A stretch of DNA of 64,000 bases from JAPLJU01 sp036725345 (GTDB taxonomy: Bacteria > Desulfobacterota > Syntrophia > Syntrophales > UBA2192): positions 89,203 through 153,202 of the forward strand of contig DAIMEJ010000007.1 of the NCBI GenBank assembly GCA_036725345.1, given 5' to 3'. Under the pieces are notes generated by a model. The model worked only from the letters and a program-made list of their open reading frames with translations. It did no database searches and was not told the origin of the DNA. Both the position numbers and the translations under genes were made by a program. Numbering within the stretch: position 1 is the first letter of the stretch; each line of letters starts with the position of its first letter. This document shows, in pieces, positions 1 to 8,184 of the stretch.

Positions 1-407
1 AGGGTGCAAGCCACCTCCTTCGCAGCGGGTCCGGCCGGGTGACCATCACCCTCCACCCGCCGCAACTCGGCACCATCGACATGGACATCCAGGTCCGGGA
101 CAACAAGGTCAGCATGCTGATGCTGGCGGACAACCATGAGGTCAAACAGGTGCTCGAATCGAGCCTCACACATCTCCGCAACGCCCTGAGCGAGCAGGGG
201 CTCCAGGTCGATCGGGTGGACGTCCTTGTCCAGGACAGGTCGGGCAATGAATTTGCCGGGCTGCTGCATGAACGCGGATCTTCCGCCGAAGGCCGCGGGC
301 AGGTCGGAGGCGGCGGGCAGAGCGGCCCGGGGGCGGAGGCGGGCCCGGATGAGTTGCGGCGAAGCATGGACGCCGACGAATCGAGGCTGGTCAACATTTT
401 TGCGTGA
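1..407 (+). CDS. fliK: Flagellar hook-length control protein FliK, C-terminal part (5' end outside window)
   Basis: The frame is open to the left edge, so only the last 135 or so residues are present. They carry the conserved Flg_hook C-terminal domain: a VTITLHPPQLGTIDMDI segment followed by a helical stretch ending in GLQVDRVDVLVQ, the pattern by which FliK contacts FlhB to switch export from rod/hook to filament substrates. The extreme C-terminus is Gly-rich and low in complexity. It is followed 30 bp later by flgD and then flgE, the usual hook operon order. The GTG at 39 is an internal codon, not a start. Confidence 0.9.
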   Translation, partial: GASHLLRSGSGRVTITLHPPQLGTIDMDIQVRDNKVSMLMLADNHEVKQVLESSLTHLRNALSEQGLQVDRVDVLVQDRSGNEFAGLLHERGSSAEGRGQVGGGGQSGPGAEAGPDELRRSMDADESRLVNIFA

Positions 408-437
408 TGGAACGAAGACGGGAGAAAGGATAGGAAG

Positions 438-1103
438 ATGGCAGGACTGTGGATTGAAGACACAACAACCGTGACGAGCGCCGCAAGCAGTAAAAACAGC
501 ATGTCCACCGACCGGGTCATGGGCAAGGAGGAGTTTCTGAAAATGCTCATCGCCCAGCTCAAGAACCAGAATCCTCTGAACCCCCTCGACGGGACGGAAT
601 TTACGGCGCAACTGGCCCAGTTCTCGAGCCTCGAGCAGCTGCAGAACGTCTACACCGAGCTGAAGGCCCTGAGCCAGAGGCAGGCATCGCTGAACAACAG
701 CCACCTCGTCAGCCTCATCGGCCAGGAGGTCACCTTGAGGGGCAATGCCTTCACGGCGAGCGGGGAGCCCGTCGGGCTGACCTATGATCTTGGGGGGGAT
801 GCCGCCCGTGTCTGGGTGAGAATCTATGACCAGCAGGGCGGTCTCGTGGATACCGTCACAGCCCAGAATCAGGGATGCGGCACGAATGCCGTCACCTGGT
901 CGAACACGCGCAACCTCACGGGGAACTTCACTTTTGACGTGACGGCGATCGACAGGGCGGGGGATGCCGTGTCCGTTTCCGGTGTCACGCGCGGCATCGT
1001 CACCGGCGTTAATTTCCGCGAGGATACGCCCTGCCTGATGGTCGATGGGAGAGAGGTCTCCATCACGGACGTCCTCTCCGTGGTCAGGCCGGCAAGGGGT
1101 TAA
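438..1103 (+). CDS. flgD: Flagellar hook assembly scaffold FlgD
   Basis: 221 residues, normal for FlgD, the cap on which hook subunits polymerise outside the cell. The N-terminal segment (about residues 30-75) has the diagnostic MGKEEFLKMLIAQLKNQNP followed by LDGTEFTAQLAQFSSLEQL. The C-terminal half (about 105-210) is a beta-rich FlgD Ig/tudor-like region. A purine-rich ribosome site (GGAGAAAGGATAGGAAG) precedes the ATG. It sits between fliK and flgE and is probably cotranscribed with both from a promoter left of the window. Confidence 0.95.
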   Translation: MAGLWIEDTTTVTSAASSKNSMSTDRVMGKEEFLKMLIAQLKNQNPLNPLDGTEFTAQLAQFSSLEQLQNVYTELKALSQRQASLNNSHLVSLIGQEVTLRGNAFTASGEPVGLTYDLGGDAARVWVRIYDQQGGLVDTVTAQNQGCGTNAVTWSNTRNLTGNFTFDVTAIDRAGDAVSVSGVTRGIVTGVNFREDTPCLMVDGREVSITDVLSVVRPARG

Positions 1104-1133
1104 CAGATCAAATACACTGGGAGGTTATAGAAA

Positions 1134-2351
1134 ATGAGTAGCGCAATGTGGATTGCCATCACCGGACTCAACGCCACGTCGAGGCAGTTGGACGTCATCG
1201 GCAATAACGTGACCAACGCCAACACGATGGGGTACAAGGCCGGGAGGATGTATTTTGCAAACGTTTTGAGCCAGAATTTGATGACGGGCACCTCCTCCGG
1301 TATCGGTCAGGTCGGCCAAGGGGTCATGATCGCCGATATCTCGACGCAGTTCAGCCAGGGCTCCCTGGAGACGACGGGCAGCGTCCTGGACATGGCCATC
1401 GACGGCGAGGGGTTCTTCGTGGTGGAGGACATTGAGAATTCAAGGTTCTACACGAGAGCGGGCGCCTTCCGCGTCGACGAAGACGGCTACATCATCGACA
1501 CCAACGGCTATCGCGTTCAGGGATACGACTACTTCAGCGCCACGCCGAACGCCATCGGTGACATCAACGTCCGGAACGCCCATTCAGAACCGACCGCGAC
1601 AGCAGAGTTCCAGACCGGCATGAACCTCAACGCCGATACCGAGGCCGGAGGGGTCTTCGTCTCTTCCGTCACGATTTACGACAGCCTCGGGGCCCAGCAC
1701 AGCCTTTCGATCACCTTCACCAAGAACGCCGCCGCAGGGACATGGGATTTCGCGGCTGATCTGGACGGCGTCGCCGCGACGGCGCAATCGGACAACCAGT
1801 TTGTCTTTGACGCGGACGGCAATCTGGTCGGCGCGGCCGACGTGACCTTCACCTTCGCGGCGCCCGCGAACGGGGGTGAAATCGGGACAGGCGGCGTCGT
1901 GAACTGGGATATCGAGGGTGCCACGTCGGAGGCCGTGACGGGCTATGCGAGCAACTCCGTCGTCCGGACCATCTACGCCGACGGCTACCCCGCCGGGTTC
2001 CTGCGAAGTGTCGTCATCGGAACGGACGGGACCGTGAGCGGTTTCTTCACCAATGCCCAGACGGTCGCCCTCGGTCAGGTCCTCCTGGCGAGTTTCGCGA
2101 ACCCCTGGGAACTCGACAAGATGGGGCAGAACCTCTTTGCCGAGAGCCTCCTCTCCGGTCAGGCGGTGATCAACGCCCCCGGAACGGCGGGCCTCGGGGA
2201 ACTCATCTCATACTCGCTGGAGCAGTCGAACACCGATCTCAGCACGGAGTTCGTCAACATGATCACGGCGCAAAGGGCCTATCAGGCCTGTACCAAGGTC
2301 ATCACCACGGCGGACCAGATGCTCGAGACGCTCATGAGCGTCAAACGATAG
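1134..2351 (+). CDS. flgE: Flagellar hook protein FlgE
   Basis: 405 residues. The N-terminus (MWIAITGLNATSRQLDVIGNNVTNANTMGYK) is the flagellar rod/hook signature that forms the D0 coiled coil. Residues about 80-130 contain the FlgE/F/G core (MAIDGEGFFVVED, YTRAGAF). The C-terminus (LSTEFVNMITAQRAYQACTKVITTADQMLETLM) closes the D0 helix pair. The middle is a beta-rich hook domain. A GGGAGG ribosome site lies 8-13 bp upstream of the ATG. It is the last gene before a 374-bp gap holding a new promoter, so it probably ends this operon. Confidence 0.95.
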   Translation: MSSAMWIAITGLNATSRQLDVIGNNVTNANTMGYKAGRMYFANVLSQNLMTGTSSGIGQVGQGVMIADISTQFSQGSLETTGSVLDMAIDGEGFFVVEDIENSRFYTRAGAFRVDEDGYIIDTNGYRVQGYDYFSATPNAIGDINVRNAHSEPTATAEFQTGMNLNADTEAGGVFVSSVTIYDSLGAQHSLSITFTKNAAAGTWDFAADLDGVAATAQSDNQFVFDADGNLVGAADVTFTFAAPANGGEIGTGGVVNWDIEGATSEAVTGYASNSVVRTIYADGYPAGFLRSVVIGTDGTVSGFFTNAQTVALGQVLLASFANPWELDKMGQNLFAESLLSGQAVINAPGTAGLGELISYSLEQSNTDLSTEFVNMITAQRAYQACTKVITTADQMLETLMSVKR

Positions 2352-2420
2352 CGGATGAGGCACGACGGCGGCGGGGCTTCCCGGCGCCGGAAATGACGTC
2401 AAATTTATGACAAACTCAAA

Positions 2421-2447
2421 CCCCGCGCGGCGCTTTGCTCCGCGGGG
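2421..2447 (+). other. GC-rich hairpin after flgE; gap 2352-2725 otherwise without a gene
   Basis: The arms CCCCGCG and CGCGGGG flank a 13-base loop about 70 bp after the flgE stop. There is no T tract, so intrinsic termination is uncertain; mRNA end stabilisation is equally possible. The rest of the 2352-2725 gap holds an 8-5-8 inverted repeat (2506-2526) and the sigma-54 promoter of fliL. I see no credible protein in it. Confidence 0.35.
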
Positions 2448-2601
2448 ATAACCTCCCGGATTGCAATGCAATTCCTGCGGGGTGACGAGCGGACGCCCTC
2501 ACCCCGCGGGAATTCGACATTCCCGCACAGGCCCGGTCGACCCCCTGTCTTCCTGCAGGCGGTAGGCCCGGGTGTCCGCCTTTGGATCCCATCTCAACCG
2601 A

Positions 2602-2618
2602 TTGGTATGGAAATTGCT
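2602..2618 (+). promoter_or_regulatory. Sigma-54 promoter of the fliL-fliA operon
   Basis: TTGGTATGG-AAA-TTGCT fits the -24/-12 class: GG at 2604-2605, exactly 10 bases, then GC at 2616-2617 inside TTGC. The start of transcription would be near 2629, about 97 bp before the fliL ATG. The surrounding gap is otherwise empty and the gene downstream is a classic sigma-54 class II flagellar gene. Confidence 0.7.
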
Positions 2619-2725
2619 GAAACAAGATATGTCCTTTCGTACCTGGCAAGGCCCGCGATTTTAACGATTAACTTATTGAATTAATTATATCTATGCTGAC
2701 TAAGAGATTCGAATAAGGGGTTTCT

Positions 2726-3223
2726 ATGGCGCAGGTGAGGGACAGTTACGCCCAGAAAGATGAAATGGCGGTGGAGGAGACGGGGCAGAAAAAGAAGTCC
2801 TACCGCAAGTGGTTTTTCATCGGTCTTCTGGTGACGGCCCTCCTGGCCGGGGGTGTCCTGGGGGGGAAGTACTTGATGGACCAGTTAACGGCGAAAAAGG
2901 CGGCGCAGAAAAACGCGAAAGCCGCAACAGTGTGGCCGATGGACACCTTCATCGTCAATCTGATGGACAATGGTGGTGAAAGATACCTGAAGGTGGTTTT
3001 GCAGCTCGAGCTCTCCGATCCGGAAGCCGTGGCGGAATTGAAAGAGATAAAACCCAAGATCCGCGATGCGGTCCTCGGTATCCTGTCGTCGAAGTCCCTG
3101 AAGGACATATCGACGACCGAGGGAAAGCAGCGGTTAAAGGAAGAGATTTCCCATCGGTTGAACGGCTACTTGAGCACGGGGAAGATCCTTCAGGTCTACT
3201 TTACCGATTTCGTGATTCAGTGA
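2726..3223 (+). CDS. fliL: Flagellar basal body-associated protein FliL
   Basis: 165 residues. The short cytoplasmic N-terminus is lysine rich (about 1-27) and is followed by one membrane segment (about 29-47, FFIGLLVTALLAGGVLGG). The periplasmic FliL domain (about 70-165) contains the typical TFIVNLMDNGGERYLKVVLQLEL strand and an end in VYFTDFVIQ. FliL encircles the stator and supports torque. First gene of the switch/export operon; fliM follows after 28 bp. Confidence 0.92.
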   Translation: MAQVRDSYAQKDEMAVEETGQKKKSYRKWFFIGLLVTALLAGGVLGGKYLMDQLTAKKAAQKNAKAATVWPMDTFIVNLMDNGGERYLKVVLQLELSDPEAVAELKEIKPKIRDAVLGILSSKSLKDISTTEGKQRLKEEISHRLNGYLSTGKILQVYFTDFVIQ

Positions 3224-3251
3224 GGAAGGCGCAAGACCGGTACGCAGGGAT

Positions 3252-4253
3252 ATGTCGAACATCCTGTCGCAGGAAGAAGTCGATGTCCTTTTGAAAGGGA
3301 TATCGGTCGGTGAGATCGACACGACGGGGCAGGGCGCCAAAGAGCCCTACGCCGTCGTCCCCTATGATCTCGTCAACCGGGATAAAGTATTGCAGAGCCG
3401 GTTGCCGGGCCTCGAAATGATGGCCGAGCGGTTTGCCCGGATCTGCAGGATCACCCTGGCCGCTCTGCTTCGGGAAGGGGTCCAGGTCAGCGTCCTCTCC
3501 GTGGAATCGGTAAAGTTCGGGGAATTTTTAAAAACGCACACCGTGCCCACCAGCCTGAACATCTTTCGCATAGACCCGCTGAGAGGATCGGCTCTCTTCG
3601 TCGTGGAGTCCAAGATCGTCTTCACCTTCGTGGACCTGCTCTTCGGGGGAAGGGGTGAGGCGACGTACAGGGTCGAAGGCAGGGAGTTCACGGCCATTGA
3701 AAACAAGATCATCCGGAAAATCGTCCTCGGTGCCCTCGGGGACCTCGAGAAGGCCCTCAAGGACATCCTGAACGTCAAGGTGGTTCACCAGCGTTCCGAG
3801 TACAACCCGCAGTTTGCCCAGGTCGTCACGCCGTCTGATACGGTGATTGTCATCCATTACGAAGTCGAGATGGAATGCGCCGCGGGTTCCATGTTCCTCT
3901 GTATCCCCTACGCCGTTCTGGAACCCGTGCGTGAAAAGCTCCAGTCGGGATACCAGGGGGATCATCTCGAGATCGACCAGGAGTGGGCTAGAAGGTTCAG
4001 GGGGGGGCTCATGGCGTCCAGGGTGGAACTCATCGCCGAACTGGGGCGGGCGGAGATCACCATGAAGGATGTGCTGGGGCTCAAGAAAGGGGACGTGGTC
4101 CTCCTGGATCGTTTCCGAACGGACAATCTTGAAATCCTCGTGGAGGGCATCCTCAAGTTTCACGGGTGCCCGGGGGTTTTCCGCGGGAACAAAGCCGTGC
4201 AGATTTCTGATACCCTGTCGGGGAGAGAGGTTCATCATGATGGAACAGAGTGA
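3252..4253 (+). CDS. fliM: Flagellar motor switch protein FliM
   Basis: 333 residues, full length. The N-terminal MSNILSQEEVDVLLKGI segment is the CheY-P binding motif. The middle CheC-like domain (about 45-235) and the C-terminal SpoA/FliN-like domain (about 255-325, LGRAEITMKDVLGLKKGDVVLLD) follow. FliM carries the CheY signal into the C ring. Its end overlaps the fliN start by 17 bp, which suggests translational coupling. Confidence 0.96.
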   Translation: MSNILSQEEVDVLLKGISVGEIDTTGQGAKEPYAVVPYDLVNRDKVLQSRLPGLEMMAERFARICRITLAALLREGVQVSVLSVESVKFGEFLKTHTVPTSLNIFRIDPLRGSALFVVESKIVFTFVDLLFGGRGEATYRVEGREFTAIENKIIRKIVLGALGDLEKALKDILNVKVVHQRSEYNPQFAQVVTPSDTVIVIHYEVEMECAAGSMFLCIPYAVLEPVREKLQSGYQGDHLEIDQEWARRFRGGLMASRVELIAELGRAEITMKDVLGLKKGDVVLLDRFRTDNLEILVEGILKFHGCPGVFRGNKAVQISDTLSGREVHHDGTE

Positions 4254-4680
4254 CTTCAAGGAAAAGAAAAACAGCGCCCAGGACGGCCTCGAAAGCAAAT
4301 CGGATTTAAGACCCCGGGCCGCTGCCGAGTATCATGACGATCCGGGAGGCGTGGACCCGAAGACCCAGGTCGACGAGATTCACTTCGGGGAGATCAAGAA
4401 AGACGCCTCCGGGCGGTCGGCCCTCGATCTCGATTTCGTTCTGGACATCCCGCTGACCCTGACCGTGGAGCTGGGGCGGAGCCGGATGCTCATCGGCGAG
4501 CTTCTGCAGCTGGGGCAGGGATCCGTCGTGGAGCTGACGAAGGCCGCCGGTGAACCTGTCGATGTCTATGTGAATCAGCGGCTGATCGCCAGGGGCGAGG
4601 TAGTCGTCGTGAATGAAAAATTCGGCATCCGTTTCACCGATATCGTTTCCCCGGCAGAGAGAATCCTCAAGCTGAAATGA
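4237..4680 (+). CDS. fliN: Flagellar motor switch protein FliN
   Basis: The start is set at ATG 4237 because a GAGAGG ribosome site lies 6 bp upstream; the open frame continues back into fliM but is not coding there. The 147-residue product has a variable charged N-terminus (about 1-60) and a SpoA domain at about 65-145 (LDIPLTLTVELGRSRM, GIRFTDIVSPAERI), the C-ring torque and export-docking module. ATG 4240 is an equally in-frame alternative. Confidence 0.93.
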   Translation: MMEQSDFKEKKNSAQDGLESKSDLRPRAAAEYHDDPGGVDPKTQVDEIHFGEIKKDASGRSALDLDFVLDIPLTLTVELGRSRMLIGELLQLGQGSVVELTKAAGEPVDVYVNQRLIARGEVVVVNEKFGIRFTDIVSPAERILKLK

Positions 4681-4687
4681 GGTCGTG

Positions 4688-5092
4688 ATGAGCTCCTGGG
4701 AATTCATCCTTTCCATCCTGAAAATGATGTCCGCCCTGGCCCTGGTGCTGGGCCTGATGGTCGTGGCCATGTACGTCCTGAAAAAGTTCATGAACAGGAC
4801 GGGGGGCGGCATCGAGACGGACGAGTTCGTGAAAATCGTCTCCACGCGCTACCTCGGGCCCAAGAACAGCATCGTTATTCTCGATGTCCTCGGTCGCGTG
4901 ATCGTGGTCGGAATCTCGAACCAGCAGATCTCCCTGTTGACGGAAATCGACGACCGGGAATCCCTGGACCGGCTGCAGATGACGCGGGGGCGCAGGACGC
5001 CATCCCCCGCCCTCATGGACCAGCTCACGCTCTACAAGAGAAAACTGAAGGCCCTCAGCTTCATGGGGAAGAACCATGCCGTGCCTGATTGA
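4688..5092 (+). CDS. fliO: Flagellar export accessory protein FliO
   Basis: 134 residues. One membrane helix (about 9-30, ILKMMSALALVLGLMVVAMYV) is followed by a small beta-rich cytoplasmic domain (about 45-90, STRYLGPKNSIVILDVLGRVIVVG), the FliO arrangement. FliO chaperones FliP assembly in the type III export gate. The ATG at 4688 is preferred over GTG 4685 because of spacing from GAGG at 4679-4682. It overlaps fliP by 17 bp. Confidence 0.85.
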   Translation: MSSWEFILSILKMMSALALVLGLMVVAMYVLKKFMNRTGGGIETDEFVKIVSTRYLGPKNSIVILDVLGRVIVVGISNQQISLLTEIDDRESLDRLQMTRGRRTPSPALMDQLTLYKRKLKALSFMGKNHAVPD

Positions 5093-5867
5093 TCGCTTTC
5101 GCGGCGTCTTGAAGAAGCGTCGGGTCCTGGCACTGGGAGCGATTCTTGCCCTCGCGATCCTCCTACAGTCGTCCTCGTCTTCCGCCGTTCCCATCCCGAC
5201 GATCCAGTTGAGCGTCGGCGACGCCGCGGACCAGCCGGGGCAGGTCGCCGTCGTCCTTCAGCTGTTGCTCCTTCTAACCGTCCTGTCGCTCGCGCCGGCC
5301 ATTCTGGTCATGGTGACCTCCTTCACGCGGGTCGTCGTGGTGCTCTCCATCCTCCGGCACGCCCTGGGCACGCAGCAGATGCCGGCAAACCAGATCATCA
5401 TCGGGCTGTCGCTTTTTCTCACGTTTTTCATCATGACGCCGGTGTGGCAGCAGGTAAACACCAACGCCCTGCAGCCCTACTTCGACGAGCGGATCACCGG
5501 CGAGCAGGCCTTCGATCAGGCGGCCCAGCCCGTCCGCGAATTCATGCTCAAGCAGACGAGGGAGAAGGATCTGGCCCTTTTCGTTAAGATCTCCAACACG
5601 AAAAGACCGGACAAGTCGGCCGACGTCCCGCTCCAGGTGCTGATCCCGGCTTTCGTCATCAGTGAATTGAACACGGCCTTCCAGATCGGCTTTCTCATCT
5701 ATATTCCCTTTTTGATCATCGACATGGTCGTCGCGAGCGTGCTTTTGTCCATGGGGATGCTGATGCTGCCCCCCATCATGATCAGCATGCCCTTCAAGCT
5801 GCTGCTGTTCGTGCTCGTGGACGGCTGGTATCTGATCATCGGATCCCTCGTGCAGAGCTTCCATTAG
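5076..5867 (+). CDS. fliP: Flagellar export gate protein FliP
   Basis: 263 residues. An N-terminal signal-like segment (about 17-37) is followed by four membrane helices and a periplasmic loop. Family signatures are present: LAPAILVMVTSFTRVVVVLSILR (about 74-95), the conserved QQMPANQIIIGLSLFLTF, and the C-terminal MLMLPPIMISMPFKLLLFVLVDGW. FliP is the main pore subunit of the FliPQR gate. The start lies inside fliO. Confidence 0.96.
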   Translation: MPCLIDRFRGVLKKRRVLALGAILALAILLQSSSSSAVPIPTIQLSVGDAADQPGQVAVVLQLLLLLTVLSLAPAILVMVTSFTRVVVVLSILRHALGTQQMPANQIIIGLSLFLTFFIMTPVWQQVNTNALQPYFDERITGEQAFDQAAQPVREFMLKQTREKDLALFVKISNTKRPDKSADVPLQVLIPAFVISELNTAFQIGFLIYIPFLIIDMVVASVLLSMGMLMLPPIMISMPFKLLLFVLVDGWYLIIGSLVQSFH

Positions 5868-5885
5868 AGGCCGGAAGGACATTTT

Positions 5886-6155
5886 ATGACAACGGAACTC
5901 ATCATGGGCATCGCGGTGGAGACGATGAAAGTGACGCTGCTGGTTTCGGCGCCGGTGCTTCTGGTCGGCCTCATCGTGGGGCTCGCCATCAGCCTCTTTC
6001 AGGCGGTGACACAGGTCCACGAGATGACCCTGACCTTCGTTCCCAAGATCATCGCCGTCATGATCGCCATGCTGATCGCCCTGCCGTGGATGATGAACCT
6101 GATCATGACGTTCACCCACAATCTTTTTTCGAACATACCGATGTACGTGAAATGA
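5886..6155 (+). CDS. fliQ: Flagellar export gate protein FliQ
   Basis: 89 residues with two membrane helices separated by the conserved SLFQAVTQVHEMTLTFVPKI loop, which is diagnostic for FliQ. It packs around FliP/FliR in the export gate. It lies 18 bp after fliP with an AGGCCGGAAGGA-type ribosome site. Confidence 0.95.
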   Translation: MTTELIMGIAVETMKVTLLVSAPVLLVGLIVGLAISLFQAVTQVHEMTLTFVPKIIAVMIAMLIALPWMMNLIMTFTHNLFSNIPMYVK

Positions 6156-6216
6156 GAGTGCCCCGGTCATGCAGAATGCCGCACCACAGGCAGGGAGACG
6201 ATGAGGCGAAATTCCG

Positions 6217-6990
6217 ATGAACATACCGGTCCTTTCCATCGAACAGATCGAGACGTTCTTCCTGGTCTTTCTCCGCGTGACCGCCATTATCGCCATGATC
6301 CCCGTTCTCGGGGACCGGACCGTCCCCTTTAAGGTCAAGGGGGCGCTTTCGCTCTTTGTCGCTTTTCTGGTCTTCCCCTTCGTCCAGTCTTACGCCCCGC
6401 AGAGCGGGAATCTTTTTTCCATGGCCTTCCGGATGGCCGGTGAGATCCTCATCGGGGTGCTGCTCGGTTTTGCCAGCCGCCTCGTCTTCGCCGGCATCCA
6501 GCTTGCCGGGCAACTCATCGGTTTTCAGATGGGTTTTTCCATCGTCAACATCATCGATCCGGTCACCAGCGCCCAGGTTTCGATCATCGCGGAATTCCAG
6601 TACCTCGTCGCGGCGCTTCTCTTCCTGGCGACCAGCGCCCACCATGTCTTCCTGGCGGCGATCGTGGAGAGCTTCAAGGTGCTGCCCGTTTATGATTTCC
6701 AGTTCACCGGGGCGCTCATGCAGGCCCTGATGGATCTCTCGGGCAATATGTTTGTCGTTGCCGCGAAAATTTCCGCCCCCCTCATCGCGGCGCTGTTACT
6801 GACCAACGTGGGCCTGGGCCTCATTGCCAGGACCGTTCCGCAGATCAACATCTTCATCGTCGGTTTCCCGCTCCAGATCGCCGTGGGGCTCATCGGCATC
6901 GGCCTGACCCTGCCCATCTTCCTGAACATCGTCGGGCGTTTTTTCTCCGGTCTGGAAGGGGAGGTCAATCTTCTGCTGCGCCTCATGTAA
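6217..6990 (+). CDS. fliR: Flagellar export gate protein FliR
   Basis: 257 residues and about six hydrophobic segments. Typical FliR features are the N-terminal FFLVFLRVTAIIAMIPVLGDRTVP, the GFASRLVFAGIQLAGQLIGFQMGFSIVNIIDP block and the NIFIVGFPLQIAVGL segment near the end. It completes the fliP-Q-R gate set and is followed by flhB after 108 bp. Confidence 0.95.
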   Translation: MNIPVLSIEQIETFFLVFLRVTAIIAMIPVLGDRTVPFKVKGALSLFVAFLVFPFVQSYAPQSGNLFSMAFRMAGEILIGVLLGFASRLVFAGIQLAGQLIGFQMGFSIVNIIDPVTSAQVSIIAEFQYLVAALLFLATSAHHVFLAAIVESFKVLPVYDFQFTGALMQALMDLSGNMFVVAAKISAPLIAALLLTNVGLGLIARTVPQINIFIVGFPLQIAVGLIGIGLTLPIFLNIVGRFFSGLEGEVNLLLRLM

Positions 6991-7098
6991 GGGCGGGAAA
7001 CGGAAGGGCGTTATTCAACAGGAATGCCCCGGCGCGCGCAGGACGGACAGCGTTTGAAGGACTCGAACCGGAATTCCCGGTAAGAGCCGTGGAGCCAC

Positions 7099-8169
7099 AT
7101 GCCGGATATTGACAGGGATCAGGAACGCACTGAACAAGCGTCGCCTCGACGAAGGGAAGAGGCGAGAAAAAAAGGCCAGGTCGCCCGGAGCCAGGAAGTA
7201 GTCTCTGTGGCCATCCTGCTGGCCTGCGCCACCCTCCTGTATTTCAGCTCCACCTGGATGCTCGACCGGATGATGGACCTCATGCGCTGGGCCTTCAGGG
7301 AGTCGGGATCCACGGTGATCCACATCAACACCGTTCAATCCATCGCCGTCATATGGCTGTACAAACTCTTCATCGTTCTGACCCCCCTTTTTCTGACCAT
7401 CGTTGCCGCGGGGCTCCTGGCAAACTATCTCCAGTTCGGCTTCCTTTTCTCCACGGAGGCCGTTCAGTTCGACCTCTCCAAGCTCGACCCCATCCGGGGC
7501 TTCCAGAGGCTTTTATCACTCAAATCCCTCGTGGAGCTCATCAAAAGCCTGATCAAGTTCACGGTGGTGAGCTGCGTCGTCTATTTCACGATGAAGAACG
7601 AAATCGAAGGGCTGATCCCTCTCATGGACGAGAGCGTCTGGGGGATCCTGGTCTACATCGGCAGGATCATGTTCCGGATCGTCATCACCACCTCCTGGGT
7701 TCTCATCGTGCTCGCCATTCTCGATTACCTTTACCAGCGATGGGAGTTCGAGAAGGGACTCAAGATGTCCAAGCAGGAGGTGAAGGACGAATTCAAGCAG
7801 ACGGAGGGCGATCCGCTGGTGAAGGCGAGGATCAAGCGCATTCAGCGGGAGCAGGCCCGCAAAAGGATGATGGCGAAGGTGCCCAAGGCCGATGTCGTGA
7901 TCACAAACCCCGTCCATCTGGCCGTTGCCCTCGAGTACGACGGAGGGCGCATGATCGCCCCCCGGGTCGTGGCCAAGGGAGCAGGTGTAATTGCCGAGAA
8001 TATCAAGGAAATCGCGCTGGAGCACGGGGTGCCCGTCGTGGAGAACAAACCGGTGGCACAACTATTGTATAAGATAGTCAATATCGATGAATTTATCCCG
8101 GAAAATCTCTACCGGGCCGTGGCCGAAATACTGGCCTATGTTTATAGCTTAAAAGAAAAGAAAGTTTAA
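7099..8169 (+). CDS. flhB: Flagellar export switch protein FlhB
   Basis: 356 residues. The basic N-terminus (ERTEQASPRRREEARKKGQVARSQEV) and four membrane helices are followed by the cytoplasmic FlhBC domain from about residue 215. The autocleavage motif is NPVH at residues 270-273, where most FlhB proteins have NPTH. The Asn and Pro that form the scissile bond are kept. FlhB changes export specificity when it meets FliK. Cotranscribed between fliR and flhA. Confidence 0.95.
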   Translation: MPDIDRDQERTEQASPRRREEARKKGQVARSQEVVSVAILLACATLLYFSSTWMLDRMMDLMRWAFRESGSTVIHINTVQSIAVIWLYKLFIVLTPLFLTIVAAGLLANYLQFGFLFSTEAVQFDLSKLDPIRGFQRLLSLKSLVELIKSLIKFTVVSCVVYFTMKNEIEGLIPLMDESVWGILVYIGRIMFRIVITTSWVLIVLAILDYLYQRWEFEKGLKMSKQEVKDEFKQTEGDPLVKARIKRIQREQARKRMMAKVPKADVVITNPVHLAVALEYDGGRMIAPRVVAKGAGVIAENIKEIALEHGVPVVENKPVAQLLYKIVNIDEFIPENLYRAVAEILAYVYSLKEKKV

Positions 8170-8184
8170 CGAAATTAAAGCTTT

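Noticed and set aside
2466..2684. 72-codon frame in the flgE-fliL gap
   Set aside because: It runs through an inverted repeat and the sigma-54 promoter, with no ribosome site or protein-like pattern.
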